A DNA stretch of 64,000 nucleotides from positions 7,686,001 through 7,750,000 of the forward strand of contig NC_088312.1 in NCBI RefSeq assembly GCF_910592395.1. The letters are read 5' to 3'. Under the pieces are notes generated by a model. The model saw only the letters and a list, made by a program, of their open reading frames with translations, did not search any database and was not told the origin of the DNA. Shown one piece after another: positions 10,201 through 20,088 of the stretch (position 1 is the first letter of the stretch; the number at the start of each line of letters is the position of its first letter). The translations under genes and the position numbers were made by a program. This stretch comes from Lineus longissimus (Eukaryota; Nemertea; Pilidiophora; Heteronemertea; Lineidae).

Positions 10201-11300
10201 GAACTAAAACTTGAATTCGCCCACATGACTTCATCAAAGTCAATTGTTCTTTTCATATGCAGTTAGGTCGATCATGGTCTTGAATCCTAATTGTGATTGC
10301 TTAGAGAACAAAGAAATCGTTTGATCAATTGTTCTCGAATGCAATGAAGGTCGATCTTTTATATCCATTGTGAGGTTAATTCATTACTTCATCGAAGTCA
10401 ATTGTACAATTACATTATACAATTAGGTCAATCATTGTGTCTAATCCTAAGTGATTGCATAGAGAACAATGAAGGTCGATCATTGGATCTTTTTTATCCA
10501 GTTGTGATGTTAGTGATAAGTAAACACATGACTTCATCAAAGTCAATTGTTCTTTTCATATGCAATCATTGTCTCGAATCCTAATAGCATAGAGAACAAA
10601 GATATATTTTATTGAATTGTTCTCGAATGCAAGGAAGGTCGATCATTGGATCTTTTCTAAAAAGTTGTGATGTTAATGATAAGTAAAGACATTACTTCAT
10701 CAAAGTCAATTGTTCTTTTCATATGCAATTAGGTCGTCCATTGTCTTGAATCCTAATTGAATAGAGAACAAAGAAATCGTTTGATGAATTGTTCTCGAAT
10801 GCAAGGAAGGTCGATCATTGGATCTTTTATGTCCAGTTGTGATGTTAATGATAAGTAAATACATTACTTCATCAAAGTCAATTGTTCTTTTCATATGCAA
10901 TTAGGTCGTCCATTGTCTTGAATCCTAATTGCATAGATAACAAAGATATCGTTTGATAAATTGTTCTCGAATGCAAGGAAGGTCGATCATTGGATCTTTT
11001 CTAAAAAGTTGTGATGCTAAAGATGAGTAAACACATGACTTAATCAAAGTCATTTGTTCTTTTCATATGCAATTAGGTCGTCCATTGTCTTGAATCCTAA
11101 TTGAATAGAGAACAAAGAAATCGTTTGATGAATTGTTCTCGAATGCAAGGAAGGTCGATCATTGGATCTTTTATGTCCAGTTGTGATGTTAGTGATAAGT
11201 AAATACATTACTTCATCAAAGTCAATTGTTCTTTTCATATGCAATTAGGTTGATCATTGTCTCCAATTCTAATTGTGTAGAGAACAAAGTAATCGTTCTC
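10201..11300. repeat. Tandem satellite, about 172-bp unit, 6-7 copies
   Basis: The block TTCATCAAAGTCAATTGTTC recurs near 10231, 10531, 10698, 10869, 11041 (variant) and 11211, with a diverged copy near 10389. Later copies are spaced almost exactly 172 bp apart; the earlier ones are shorter and more diverged. Each unit also holds TCGAATGCAAGGAAGGTCGA and a TTGATC/GATCAA-rich segment. A 64-codon minus-strand frame (10706-10900 and 11050-11244) is nearly identical in two copies 344 bp apart, exactly two units. It is a by-product of the repeat and not evidence of a gene. Confidence 0.85.
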
Positions 11301-11355
11301 GATCATTGTCGATTGGGTAATAAACAATAATAAAGAATTTACCAATGGCAAAATG

Positions 11356-11361
11356 TTTATT
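11356..11361 (-). terminator. Candidate polyadenylation signal for the NHS-like gene
   Basis: The plus-strand TTTATT reads AATAAA on the minus strand (GACAAAATAAACATTTTGCC). It lies just before the satellite array begins and about 3.1 kb downstream of the stop codon. Nearer weak signals also exist, so this is only a candidate. Confidence 0.25.
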
Positions 11362-11638
11362 TTGTCTTTACATTCAAACTGTACAAAGAATGACGACAAC
11401 ATGATTATTTACAATGCATAGGACGAACTCTGGCTTAGTTTGATCCCTCATCAATGCCAAAACAATGGACATATGTGAATTTAATAAACAAAATGGTTGG
11501 CTCACTGTAATTATGTCCAAATTGATAATTTGAAAACACCTTGATAACAATGAACAACAGTTTACGCTAGGTGAGACAACCAATACCTCAGTTTGGTATC
11601 AATTCCCGAAATCACATCCAAGGTATATTTTAAACTTG

Positions 11639-11854
11639 TTAAAGGGGAACGCCGTTCGTAATTACTTGTGGTCCAGTTAAATAGAAATCCACTAATACAC
11701 AATGCCGTAGTGCAGTTATTGTGAATACAAATTTGTTTAAACTTGGTATTCATAGTATTTGTATATCTGTCCACACAACGGTAATGTTGGACATTGGACA
11801 TTTTTAAATTCAATTACAAATTCAAAGTTTTTAACGAACGGCGTAGGCCTTTAA
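11639..11854. mobile_element. TTAA-flanked inverted-repeat MITE (piggyBac-like)
   Basis: The left end reads TTAAAGGGGAACGCCGTTCGT. The right end, reverse-complemented, reads TTAAAGGCCTACGCCGTTCGT. The termini are therefore inverted repeats sharing ACGCCGTTCGT, and each abuts a TTAA, the target duplicated by piggyBac-type transposases. The element is 216 bp with no coding capacity. A second right end of the same family, with its TTAA, occurs at 49428-49431. Family assignment rests on the TTAA target and is inference. Confidence 0.6.
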
Positions 11855-12247
11855 AAAGGGAAGTGAATAAATAAAATATGTTACTGAGTGACAGACAAAA
11901 TTCAGTGCTGCCAATCACAACAACACAGACTTCAAAAACACTAGCTGTAGCAAAATGACTCAGTCATAATTATGGTCAGCCATAGTCACTAAAACTCAGA
12001 TGTTTCAGAGTAGTGAATTTTTTTAGAGAACTGGACGAAATGTATGAATTACCTAATGTGAATATGCTATTTTCTATTTACAGTATTGTTTTCTATAAGA
12101 TACCTCAAAATATATAAAATGACTTGTAAAGATATACAAAATACATTTACATGTACAAATGAAGGATCATAAAATGGAAAACACTATCTAAATTACGTAC
12201 CTCTTTAGTACAGATCAAACCCCCATGAAACACACACACAGAACAGG

Positions 12248-12530
12248 CAGGGTTTCCACCAGGGGGGGGGGTGGTGGGGGGATTCATCCCCCCTAAAATA
12301 TTTCAAGGGGGATATCCCCCCCTTAATTTTGAGCACTATAGTTTGTTTTACTGTCAAATGAGTAATTTTCATGATTTGATATGTAAAATAAGAGCATTTG
12401 GGAGCTAATTGTAGCAGTTTTAGGGCCAAAAAACGTCTCAGGAGGGGTCATATACCCTTTACAAGAAAAACAAAATTTAGAATTTTTTTTTTTTTTCACC
12501 CCCTCAAATTTAATACTGGCGGAAACCCTG
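12248..12530. mobile_element. 283-bp MITE with CAGGGTTTCC termini (hAT-like)
   Basis: The element starts CAGGGTTTCCACCAG and ends CTGGCGGAAACCCTG, an inverted repeat of about 15 bp with one mismatch. ACAGG flanks it on both sides (12243-12247 and 12531-12535) as a possible 5-bp target duplication. CAGGG termini are typical of hAT-type elements. Inside are G-rich and C-rich runs (AGGGGGGGGG, CCCCCC) that could fold on each other, and a poly-T run. It contains no open frame worth reporting. Confidence 0.65.
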
Positions 12531-13496
12531 ACAGGTGATTTCTAAGGCAAGAATTTCTCATGCAATGAGTTTCTCTGTCAGTACTCCTGTACACCATGCT
12601 GAAAAGACAATATTTTTATAATCCCAAATTAAATCCCTATATTAATTCAAGATTTTTTATTTTTTCTGGAGAAACTGTTTTTGAGGTAAATTTCTGTTTG
12701 AATTCCATCACCTTGTCTGTGCAAATTTGTCACCCAAATAATACAAGGAAACTATGCCAACTCCACTTTGATACAATATTTTAAAAACTGGTCCTCAAAA
12801 GGTTCTTCTCATATCTCTAAGCTTCTATGACCAGATTCTCGAGTACAAAATGCAGCTATTTACATAGAGAAACCTCCTTGTCCTAATAAAGCACGTCATC
12901 TAGTTCTGCTTACATAATGTAATCTAAATTTAACAGAAAATAACCTAAAATGTATCCTGTGATCCAACGCTACTAAAGTACTTCAGTCAGGATGTTTTAA
13001 AACTTTAAAACGAAGCTCAGGTCCCAGAATACTGTTCTTTGTTAAAAAGTTGTGATGGATCCTGGCCGATTCTGCATTATATTCTTCTGAATGATGATGG
13101 CTCGCACTAAGGAATATGCTGCAAAATCAGTCGGGAGCCATCAGAATAGTTCAAAGTGGTTGTTCCAGTCTCTGATCAGAGCAACACCGTCAGTATGTAG
13201 ATCAGGTACTAGATGCAAGCTGACCTTTTCTAACCTAGTCTACATCTAAATTTAGGAAACACCATTAAACTCAGCCATGGCAAGTCAACTACAACACAAA
13301 GAAACAGTCGCAACTTGTCAAGAATTTGGTGGATCCACCAGGCGATCGCTATCTTGGTTGCCTGGTAGAAAGCACCAAGGGTCCATTGCTGTGCACATCT
13401 GCATCAAATTTCTATCAGGTCTCTTTCAAAAACAAAGGCAACCAAAACGATTGATAGCCAGTGAAAATGATGAATAGGCCACAGATAAAGTAAAGA

Positions 13497-13576
13497 CTTG
13501 AGTGACTGACTTGATCACATCGGTGTGATCAATTAAATAACTCGATCACAGTGGTGTGATCAAGTCAGCCAGTCAA
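13497..13576. repeat. 80-bp imperfect palindrome built from TGATCA words
   Basis: CTTGAGTGACTGACTTGATC at the left pairs with GATCAAGTCAGCCAGTCAAG at the right with few mismatches. Each arm itself contains a smaller TGATCACA...TGTGATCA palindrome, so the sequence can form one long cruciform or two short hairpins. Confidence 0.7.
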
Positions 13577-13674
13577 GTAATGCTCGTTAAAATAACCCAT
13601 TTCAGGCAGGAAAAACATGTGAAGTGAAAGGAAGGCACCTACAAATAAACACGAAATATGAAAAGGAAAGTGAA

Positions 13675-13761
13675 AAGGAGTTGTCTCGCAGGATAACAAT
13701 ATCATGCTCAGCTCCTGCTCTTTTCATACAGCTCAGCATCTCCACCACGAGACAACTCCTT
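13675..13761. repeat. Inverted repeat, 14-bp arms, about 59-bp spacer
   Basis: AAGGAGTTGTCTCG (13675-13688) and CGAGACAACTCCTT (13748-13761) are perfect inverted copies. The spacer contains two GCTCAGC words. Confidence 0.65.
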
Positions 13762-14182
13762 ATTCGAAAAGTTTAGGAGTAGAGCCTTCAAAATTCTAGT
13801 TTATCATAATCTCTGAAGATGGCAACACTGTCAAACAGATAATTGATTTAGCTGATGAACCAATTGATGAGCACACTGAACTTTAACAGCAATCTAATTT
13901 TGTCTAGTGCCGTGCCGATTTCACAATAAGCCCATAAATGATGTTGTAATCCTCCAAATAGAGTTCAACCATCACAGCCCACACAGGCAATATCATCATA
14001 AAAGCACATTAAATGTATTAAAATGACATTATTTCTTTAGACAAACTGCAGTTAAAACTAATTAGATGATTAGGGAGGGTGAGAGCCACATCTCATACAC
14101 TGGAAAACATTATTGCACTGAAAAGCTTATTTCTTGATTTTGTGTAATTTTTTAGAATGATTATAAAACTTTCATCAAAATA

Positions 14183-14409
14183 TGTGACTCGCTCTACCAA
14201 AACTAGGCACTTGTCGCATCTGAACTTGACAGGTTGATACGGACTTATTGTTCATTTCCCTATTGTAGACCTTTTGTGAAATCTATTACAAACTGATTTG
14301 GTTACATTTCACCAAAGGTCTACAATAGGGAAATGAACAACAAGTCCGGTATCAACCTGTCAAGTTCAGATGCGACAAGCGCCTAGTTTTGGTAGAGCGG
14401 GTCACATAT
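14183..14409. mobile_element. Foldback MITE with about 100-bp inverted arms, beside the NHS-like stop codon
   Basis: The left arm (14183-14282) and right arm (14306-14407) are inverted copies with only a handful of mismatches. Examples are ACAGGTTGATACGGACTT against AAGTCCGGTATCAACCTGT, and CTATTGTAGACC against GGTCTACAATAG. The loop is about 23 bp. ATCAAAATA occurs directly before (14174-14182) and directly after (14410-14418), consistent with an 8-9-bp target-site duplication of the hAT or Mutator type. There is no coding capacity. The element ends 28 bp from the stop codon of the minus-strand NHS-like gene, so it is almost certainly transcribed in its 3' UTR. Confidence 0.85.
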
Positions 14410-14436
14410 ATCAAAATAAGTTATCATGGTATCGAG

Positions 14437-17400
14437 TTAAACTGTTGTCCCATAAAACGGTGCTTTTGTCACCACGGCGGTCGGTGACGTCGGCTCTGAG
14501 GTGGCTTCATTGTGTTTGTCATTGTTTATATTGTTGATCGTACTGCGGATACTATCCAGGATGTCCATGACCGCAACCTCGTCGATACTGTCACGTGACT
14601 TCTGTAAATCCTCTTGCCCGTCGCCGGGAGATAACGACTTCATTCGCTTTAAATAATCCAACTCCGTCAGCGGTGCAGGCTTTGAAATACTATCTAAACT
14701 AATCCTTGCTTTTGCAGATTTGGTGCTGCTTAAACTGTCCTTGGACTTGGAGAGCCCCGATTCAAGACTCAGACGACCTTTATTTTTATTTGGCGAAGAC
14801 AAAACAGAGTTATTATTCGACTCGGACTGACTGACCACTGAAGAAGCGTCACTGTTGGTGGTTAATCCTTGGACTGAGTCAATTAGTGATGTCTTTTCAA
14901 CAGGGGATGAGGGCTCGGCCAAGATAGTGTCCGGAACAGAGACTTGTCTGCTCAGGGGAGAATTATACTGTGTGGTGAGAGAAGGAGAGCTGTTTCTTCT
15001 CGCAAGTTCAACGAGAGCAGCAGTGCTCATCACAGGACCACCTGAACTAGACTTACCACCTCCAGCCACAGTATTTGCATCGATGCTTAATTTACGCCCT
15101 TTTCCTATTGTTGCGTACTTATTTTGCGATGTGCTTGGTCCAATCGAGAACTTGCCCGGCTGGAAAGGCTTTGGCATGGTGCCACTAGTGTTAGGAGCGG
15201 CCTCATCGGACTGCGACAGAACAACACACTTATCTGCATCCTCAGTCATTTTGAATGATTTCTCAGCATCCTGTTTGACCGCGAATGAACCAAGAGTGGA
15301 ATAGTCAGATTTATTTGTCTCGTTCTTGCCCTTTGAACCCATAAAAGACGACACCCGCTTCAAGTCAGTCTCGACCTTGCTTTCTGGCCAGGACATCTGA
15401 ATGTAGCCAGAACTCGTATCAGCAGCAGAGTCTGTTGCACCCTGAGTAGTTTGCGGTGGAGTTTTAACAAGGTTCGAGGTGGCGTAATGTGGAGCAGGCG
15501 GCTCAATACATTTCGGGACAGTGGCCTCCGACTTCACAACGTTTGTTATTGCATAAATCAGTTCTGGTCTCGGCGGTGAGATTTTATTGACAGGAGAGGT
15601 CTGTTCTGCATCTATATTAGCGGTATTGGCGTAACCCGGTTTATTGGAATATATATGAGAATGCGTGTTTGTATTAGCATAAATGTTCGTCTTGGCAAGG
15701 GAGTTAGCATAAATGCTTGGTCTATTATTCAAGTTTGCATACAGAGCGCGTTGCTCTCCACTTCGAGACGTATTCGCGTATATTGGCTCACGCACTTTGA
15801 TATATTCCACTTTAGACTGGTTATCAATAGAACCCAACCGACTCATTCGTGGCCGATCCGTAGGTGAAAGTATCTGCGCGGGATTGCCAGTTTTTGGCCG
15901 TACTGTAATCGCATGCTGGTATTTGCTTGGCACAGTACCCTCTGAGCCACTACCACTTCCACTCGACATGCTCGAGATACCTGTGCTCTGAGAGGAGGAC
16001 GAGGACAACGACAGCATACTCTCAGCGGCAGTCACACCATCAGGCTGCTCAGGGGAGACACCTTTAAGAAGTTCCTGATACTGACTGAATGTTTTGATTT
16101 CCGGTATCGGTTTCATGGTCGCCTTTCCCGTGATGGAGCTGAGGTCTCCGCTCCCTCTGCCACCGGAGGAGTTGGACTTGAGTGAATCATTTGAGCCAGA
16201 CTTGACGATCATTGGTTTGGGAGGAATCATTGGGGCCTCGTCCTTGCTCTCGGTGATGCTACTCTCAATCGTTGGGATAGCAATCTTTTTCTGTCTAAAT
16301 GGTGGTGACCGTGGCCATGAATTTGAGTTATAATGTTCACCAGAATCGTCGCTGCTGATTGATTTATTTTCAGCGCTCCATCTCTTACGCTTCTCCTCCT
16401 CCGTTTCTTTCAGCGCAAACTGTTTAAACGACATCTTACGCGGCAGAGTATGACTTCTATATCCACCCATGGCAACTGGCGTGCTCTCCACAATACTAGA
16501 TTGCTTCATTAGGTTTTTATACTTGTCAATTGTCGAATACGGCGATTTGAAATTACTCCACGGTGATGGTGCGCTACTTATAAGGGGCGACGGCGTCGCA
16601 ATACTTGAAACAGTGAAGTCAGAATCCGAGCGGGATTCGCTGCGTAAACTGATAGTCTCATCATCACTGCCCATAGGGGTCACAGAGCACATTGAAGGGT
16701 ACATGGAAGTGTTTATCGCTGTTTTCATCTTGACGCGAGCATAAATATGCTGGTGGTCGGACTCGGACTCAGTAGAGGCCAACGTATTTTTACTATTGTT
16801 CAGGCTGCTATTTGCACTTAACGAACGCGGCATAAGGATAGGAGTCACAAAACTGTCCATAGGTGGCATAGCAATAGCACCATCGATAGATTCTATAGAG
16901 TCATCAGCAGAAGACATGCTTTGGTTAAGAGTCGAGACACGTTTTGGGGGTGGTGGTACTTTCTTCTTATTCAGCAAAGTATCGTCGACATTGCTTTTGT
17001 TAGGCACAGGCACACTAGGTGGCACCATCTCAGCACCTTTAGAAACTACACTCATACTCAAGTAACCGGGCGTTTCCGCAGTCAGCGTATCGGTTGATTT
17101 TCCTTCTGACATGATTGTATTGTCCTCTTGCTTGGGTTTATAAATCACACTATCTAAAGTCATATTACTACGAAACATATACCGTGTCTGCTCAGTCGCA
17201 TCTTTAGCACTATTACCGCTTAGCACAGAATGCATAGAATGTCGCTTGTTAAGTCCACTATCCGTGTGCATACTCGTATAAAATCCTTCCTGATCGACAG
17301 AATACTCGGAAGACTCCTCTTCATCAATAACAACGCCATTATCCGTGAGTGTTCTCAGATCATGTGCCTCTAAGTTGGCCTGGGTTAGGTCTTTGACTGG

Positions 17401-17530
17401 TATCTCCTTGGTTCGGCTTGTTTTATTGCGTTGTTCTAAGGTCTGTTTCAACCAAGCATCAGAGTCCATCGCCGTGAAATTACGGCGTACGTCCATAAGC
17501 GATCCATGGATAGACCCTTTTTGGCTCACC
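14437..17530 (-). CDS. NHS: NHS-like protein, last coding exon (C-terminal 1,030 residues)
   Basis: This 3,094-nt exon begins after CTATCTTTCAG with one base completing an Arg codon, continues VSQKGSIHGSLMDVRRNF, and ends FYGTTV with TAA at 14439-14437. It encodes about 60% of the protein and is mostly disordered and Ser/Thr-rich. Visible motifs include a proline stretch KKKVPPPPKR (SH3-type ligand), LPRKMSFKQF and KRKRWSAE (basophilic sites). A cluster of Tyr-x-Asn motifs (YANT, YANL, YANS, YANT, YSNK, YANT; genomic 15622-15780) is followed by IYAITN and HYATSN. A large undivided last-type exon is also typical of vertebrate NHS genes. The frame is open throughout with no frameshift. Opposite-strand frames within it are shadows. 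Confidence 0.9.
15622..15780 (-). other. YxN motif cluster in the NHS-like protein
   Basis: Within about 53 residues there are six Tyr-x-Asn motifs, four reading YAN-T/S with a preceding Ile, Leu or Gly. Phospho-Tyr-x-Asn is the established consensus for the Grb2-type SH2 domain. The spacing is irregular (7-13 residues), which suggests selection on the motif and not a recent DNA repeat. Confidence 0.7.
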
Positions 17531-19952
17531 CTGAAAGATAGATAGGAGACAGTGTGAGGTGTCTTTTATGTAACATTGCAGTATTATGGACACTGCAATA
17601 CTAAAAGTAATCATGTAGATAGAAGGTGTCATGCTTTCATTTACCCCTCCTCCTATACCGATGTTGTCCTACTTAGCTCATCTGACAAGAACCAGTTCAA
17701 GTAGTTGTGAAAGAGTAGCTGCTTGCTTATCTTAGGTTCAAATCGGGTCATTTTTCAAAAGTCTCGGCACAAGTGTTTTTGATTAAAAAAACAGACAGCG
17801 GCTTTTTAGATACCAACAAGTGTTTTGATAAAAAACCTTTGCAGAAATGGCCCAGAAACCATTCTCATGATAGGCAACATATTCTACCAGTCTTGGGTTA
17901 GCCATTTCAACCAGAACCTCAAATAAATGACAATCCAGAATAATGAAATAGCTTGGCTGTGACATTCTTAAGAAATAAGAACAGTCTTGAGCCAACATGA
18001 CCTGACCAACTTCGGTCTATCCAAACAGCATTACATGACGACCCAGACAGCTAGTAGGCCTACAGGCACGGTCACCACAATGTTCATGTTCTCGCACAAA
18101 CTTCAACCGAACATGCACAACGCTTAAGCCTAGTGGTGACGGTGGTATCTACTTCCATATTTTTAAGCCATGTGTTACATCATACAACCAGTTCTGTATG
18201 ATAATTGCTCAGTTGGTCTAATGGCGTCACATGCGTTATCACGTATATTGAACGACCTCACCTGGTTTTGCGATGGCGGCAGAGAGGAATTAATCAGATT
18301 AATCAGAAAAGGTGGAAAAGTTTTGTGTGAATCCATTCCAACAACCATGATTATATACTTTATTGTTATCGAAAGGACAGCTTTTCATACCAGAATTTTG
18401 ACAATCCAAATAAGTTGATGTCAGTGCAACGGAACCTTTGATATATATACATGCTGAACAAATTCATATTCATAGAAAAAACAAACTTTACACCAACGTT
18501 CTACTGGCTCGATGAGCGCTAATCACAAAATGGCAACATTCAAGTAATCATCAAGCCTGAAACAGTGTGTCCTAGAATGTGAACCACGAAATCCTTATTT
18601 ATCAGAGGAAGCCAAACGAACTTGTTTACAACGACTCAGTGACGTACTTCAGTGATATAACCACATTGTTCTCTTGACAAATACCCTTTATCAAGAATGT
18701 AGGAAAAAAACGGGAAATCAGCAAAACATTCCACAGATGATATGTCACCAATCAACTTTTCCTTGTTTGTTCGAAATTAATCCTATTTTGAACACAGATT
18801 TCAATTCATCAAATGAAATATCAGTCATATGATTCTGTTTCAGGTAATATCACAGTTGGGACCAATCAAAAACTATTTAACCTAAATTTTGTAATAATGA
18901 GCGATTTGCTGCATTTTATATTCCAAGTCATACAAGTAAGTTTTAGGCTGTGGTTGCAAACTCGTTTAACGCCTGTAGGCCTATATACGATGGGTACTCA
19001 CTGTAGTGAAGGTCTACGGGTTCCTCAATCCATAAGCGTTTGAATACCGAATGATAGGCCTAAAAAGACCCATTATCTGCCTATGTTAGATATGTCGACC
19101 AAGGCCTAATAGGCCAATAATGATAATTTGCTGTATTACACAATGTTAAAAAAACACCTAAACAGAGGCTTGATTATCTGTTTTTATTTCGAAAATGGCT
19201 GAATAATAATAGTATGAATAATTTGATAGGCTTTCGTGAATTCCACTGAAGTCAAGTTTTGAATAAATTTGTCACTGTGTAAGAAGACCTGAAGTGTATA
19301 ATTGGTGGCTTTCGTATCTGAATTCTTCATATGAAGGCCTAAGCAAAAACCTTTTTCAGGCCAGTGTCAGCATCAGAATATTCTAAGGCCACTGTCCCTT
19401 TAAATCTTAAAGGAGAGGGCAATAATTGAGCATAACTGTGCACTACTTTCACAATACACACCTCCTTCACAATTAAGTTCATTGCCCACGAGGGTCATCA
19501 CATTAGTTACATCATTATTATCTTATCCTCTCAAGTGAATTTTTTTCATAAACTTCTAGTTGACCTTCTATGAACTGTATGAAGCTCCACCTTTCACAAT
19601 TCCCTCCTTGGCCTTTCTTCTGGCAAATCATCAGCATCATTATTGGCACTCTTAAACCATCAGAGGACTCGCACCCCCCCCCCCCCCCACACACACACAC
19701 ACCTTTTCTTTTTCAAACTGACAATGTCACTTGAGCCGATAATACATGGAGAAGACCTGCATAGCGGTTGTCATCGTAAACTGCATCCCCCCAACCCCCA
19801 CTATAGAGTAGCATCAGTTGCGACTTTAGTCCTGATACTCTTCCAGTGCTTTGGACAGTGCATGACCTTTAACCTGTATAAATCAGTACCACAGCTCCTC
19901 CCCCCCCCCCCCCCCGAAGTGAAAAGAGCCAATTAACTGTCTATATACTAAC
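17531..19952 (-). other. Intron 5 of the NHS-like gene
   Basis: A 2.4-kb intron with a GTTAGT donor at 19952 and a TTTCAG acceptor ending at 17531. It contains a poly-C plus (CA)n tract at about 19674-19702 and a poly-C run near 19902-19915. No coding exon is seen in it. Confidence 0.75.
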
Positions 19953-20088
19953 CTGTCAGTTTCTACCAGTGGAGGCGGTACACTTAGTTCCAGCGCTGAA
20001 TCCTTGAACGAGCTTCTATCGGGCGATGGTCCTGATCCTGCCGACCCGCTCGACTGTCGCACACTATCACTGCTTGCACTCCAAGCAC
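19953..20088 (-). CDS. NHS: NHS-like protein, coding exon 5
   Basis: This 136-nt exon lies between a GTTTTTAG acceptor and a GTTAGT donor. It reads (G)AWSASSDSVRQSSGSAGSG and continues through a Ser/Pro-rich segment to LVETD(R). Its first two bases complete a Gly codon begun in exon 4 and its last two begin the Arg completed in exon 6, so both phases fit. The WSASSDS opening is low-complexity but conserved-looking. It adds about 45 residues (about 636-680) to the disordered region. Confidence 0.85.

Larger units (their letters stand above)
11301..14181 (-). other. Probable 3' UTR or downstream flank of the NHS-like gene
   Basis: This stretch lies downstream of the NHS-like stop codon (14437) on the minus strand and holds no convincing open frame. 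It contains two small inverted-repeat elements (11639-11854 and 12248-12530), an 80-bp palindrome (13497-13576) and a hairpin (13675-13761). A minus-strand AATAAA at 11361-11356 could end a 3' UTR of roughly 3 kb. Transcript evidence would be needed to define the true 3' end. Confidence 0.4.

Noticed and set aside
10706-11244. Two nearly identical 64-codon minus-strand frames starting MHMKRTIDFDEVM
   Set aside because: They are two copies of the 172-bp satellite read in the same frame, exactly two units apart. Open frames in homogeneous repeats arise without selection.
14855-17545. Plus-strand frames opposite the NHS-like last exon
   Set aside because: Shadows of a long Ser-rich coding exon on the minus strand.
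17720-17745. GTTCAAATCGGG resembling a tRNA T-arm
   Set aside because: No matching acceptor stem, D-arm or A-box/B-box pair found around it. No tRNA or rRNA gene is visible in the window.
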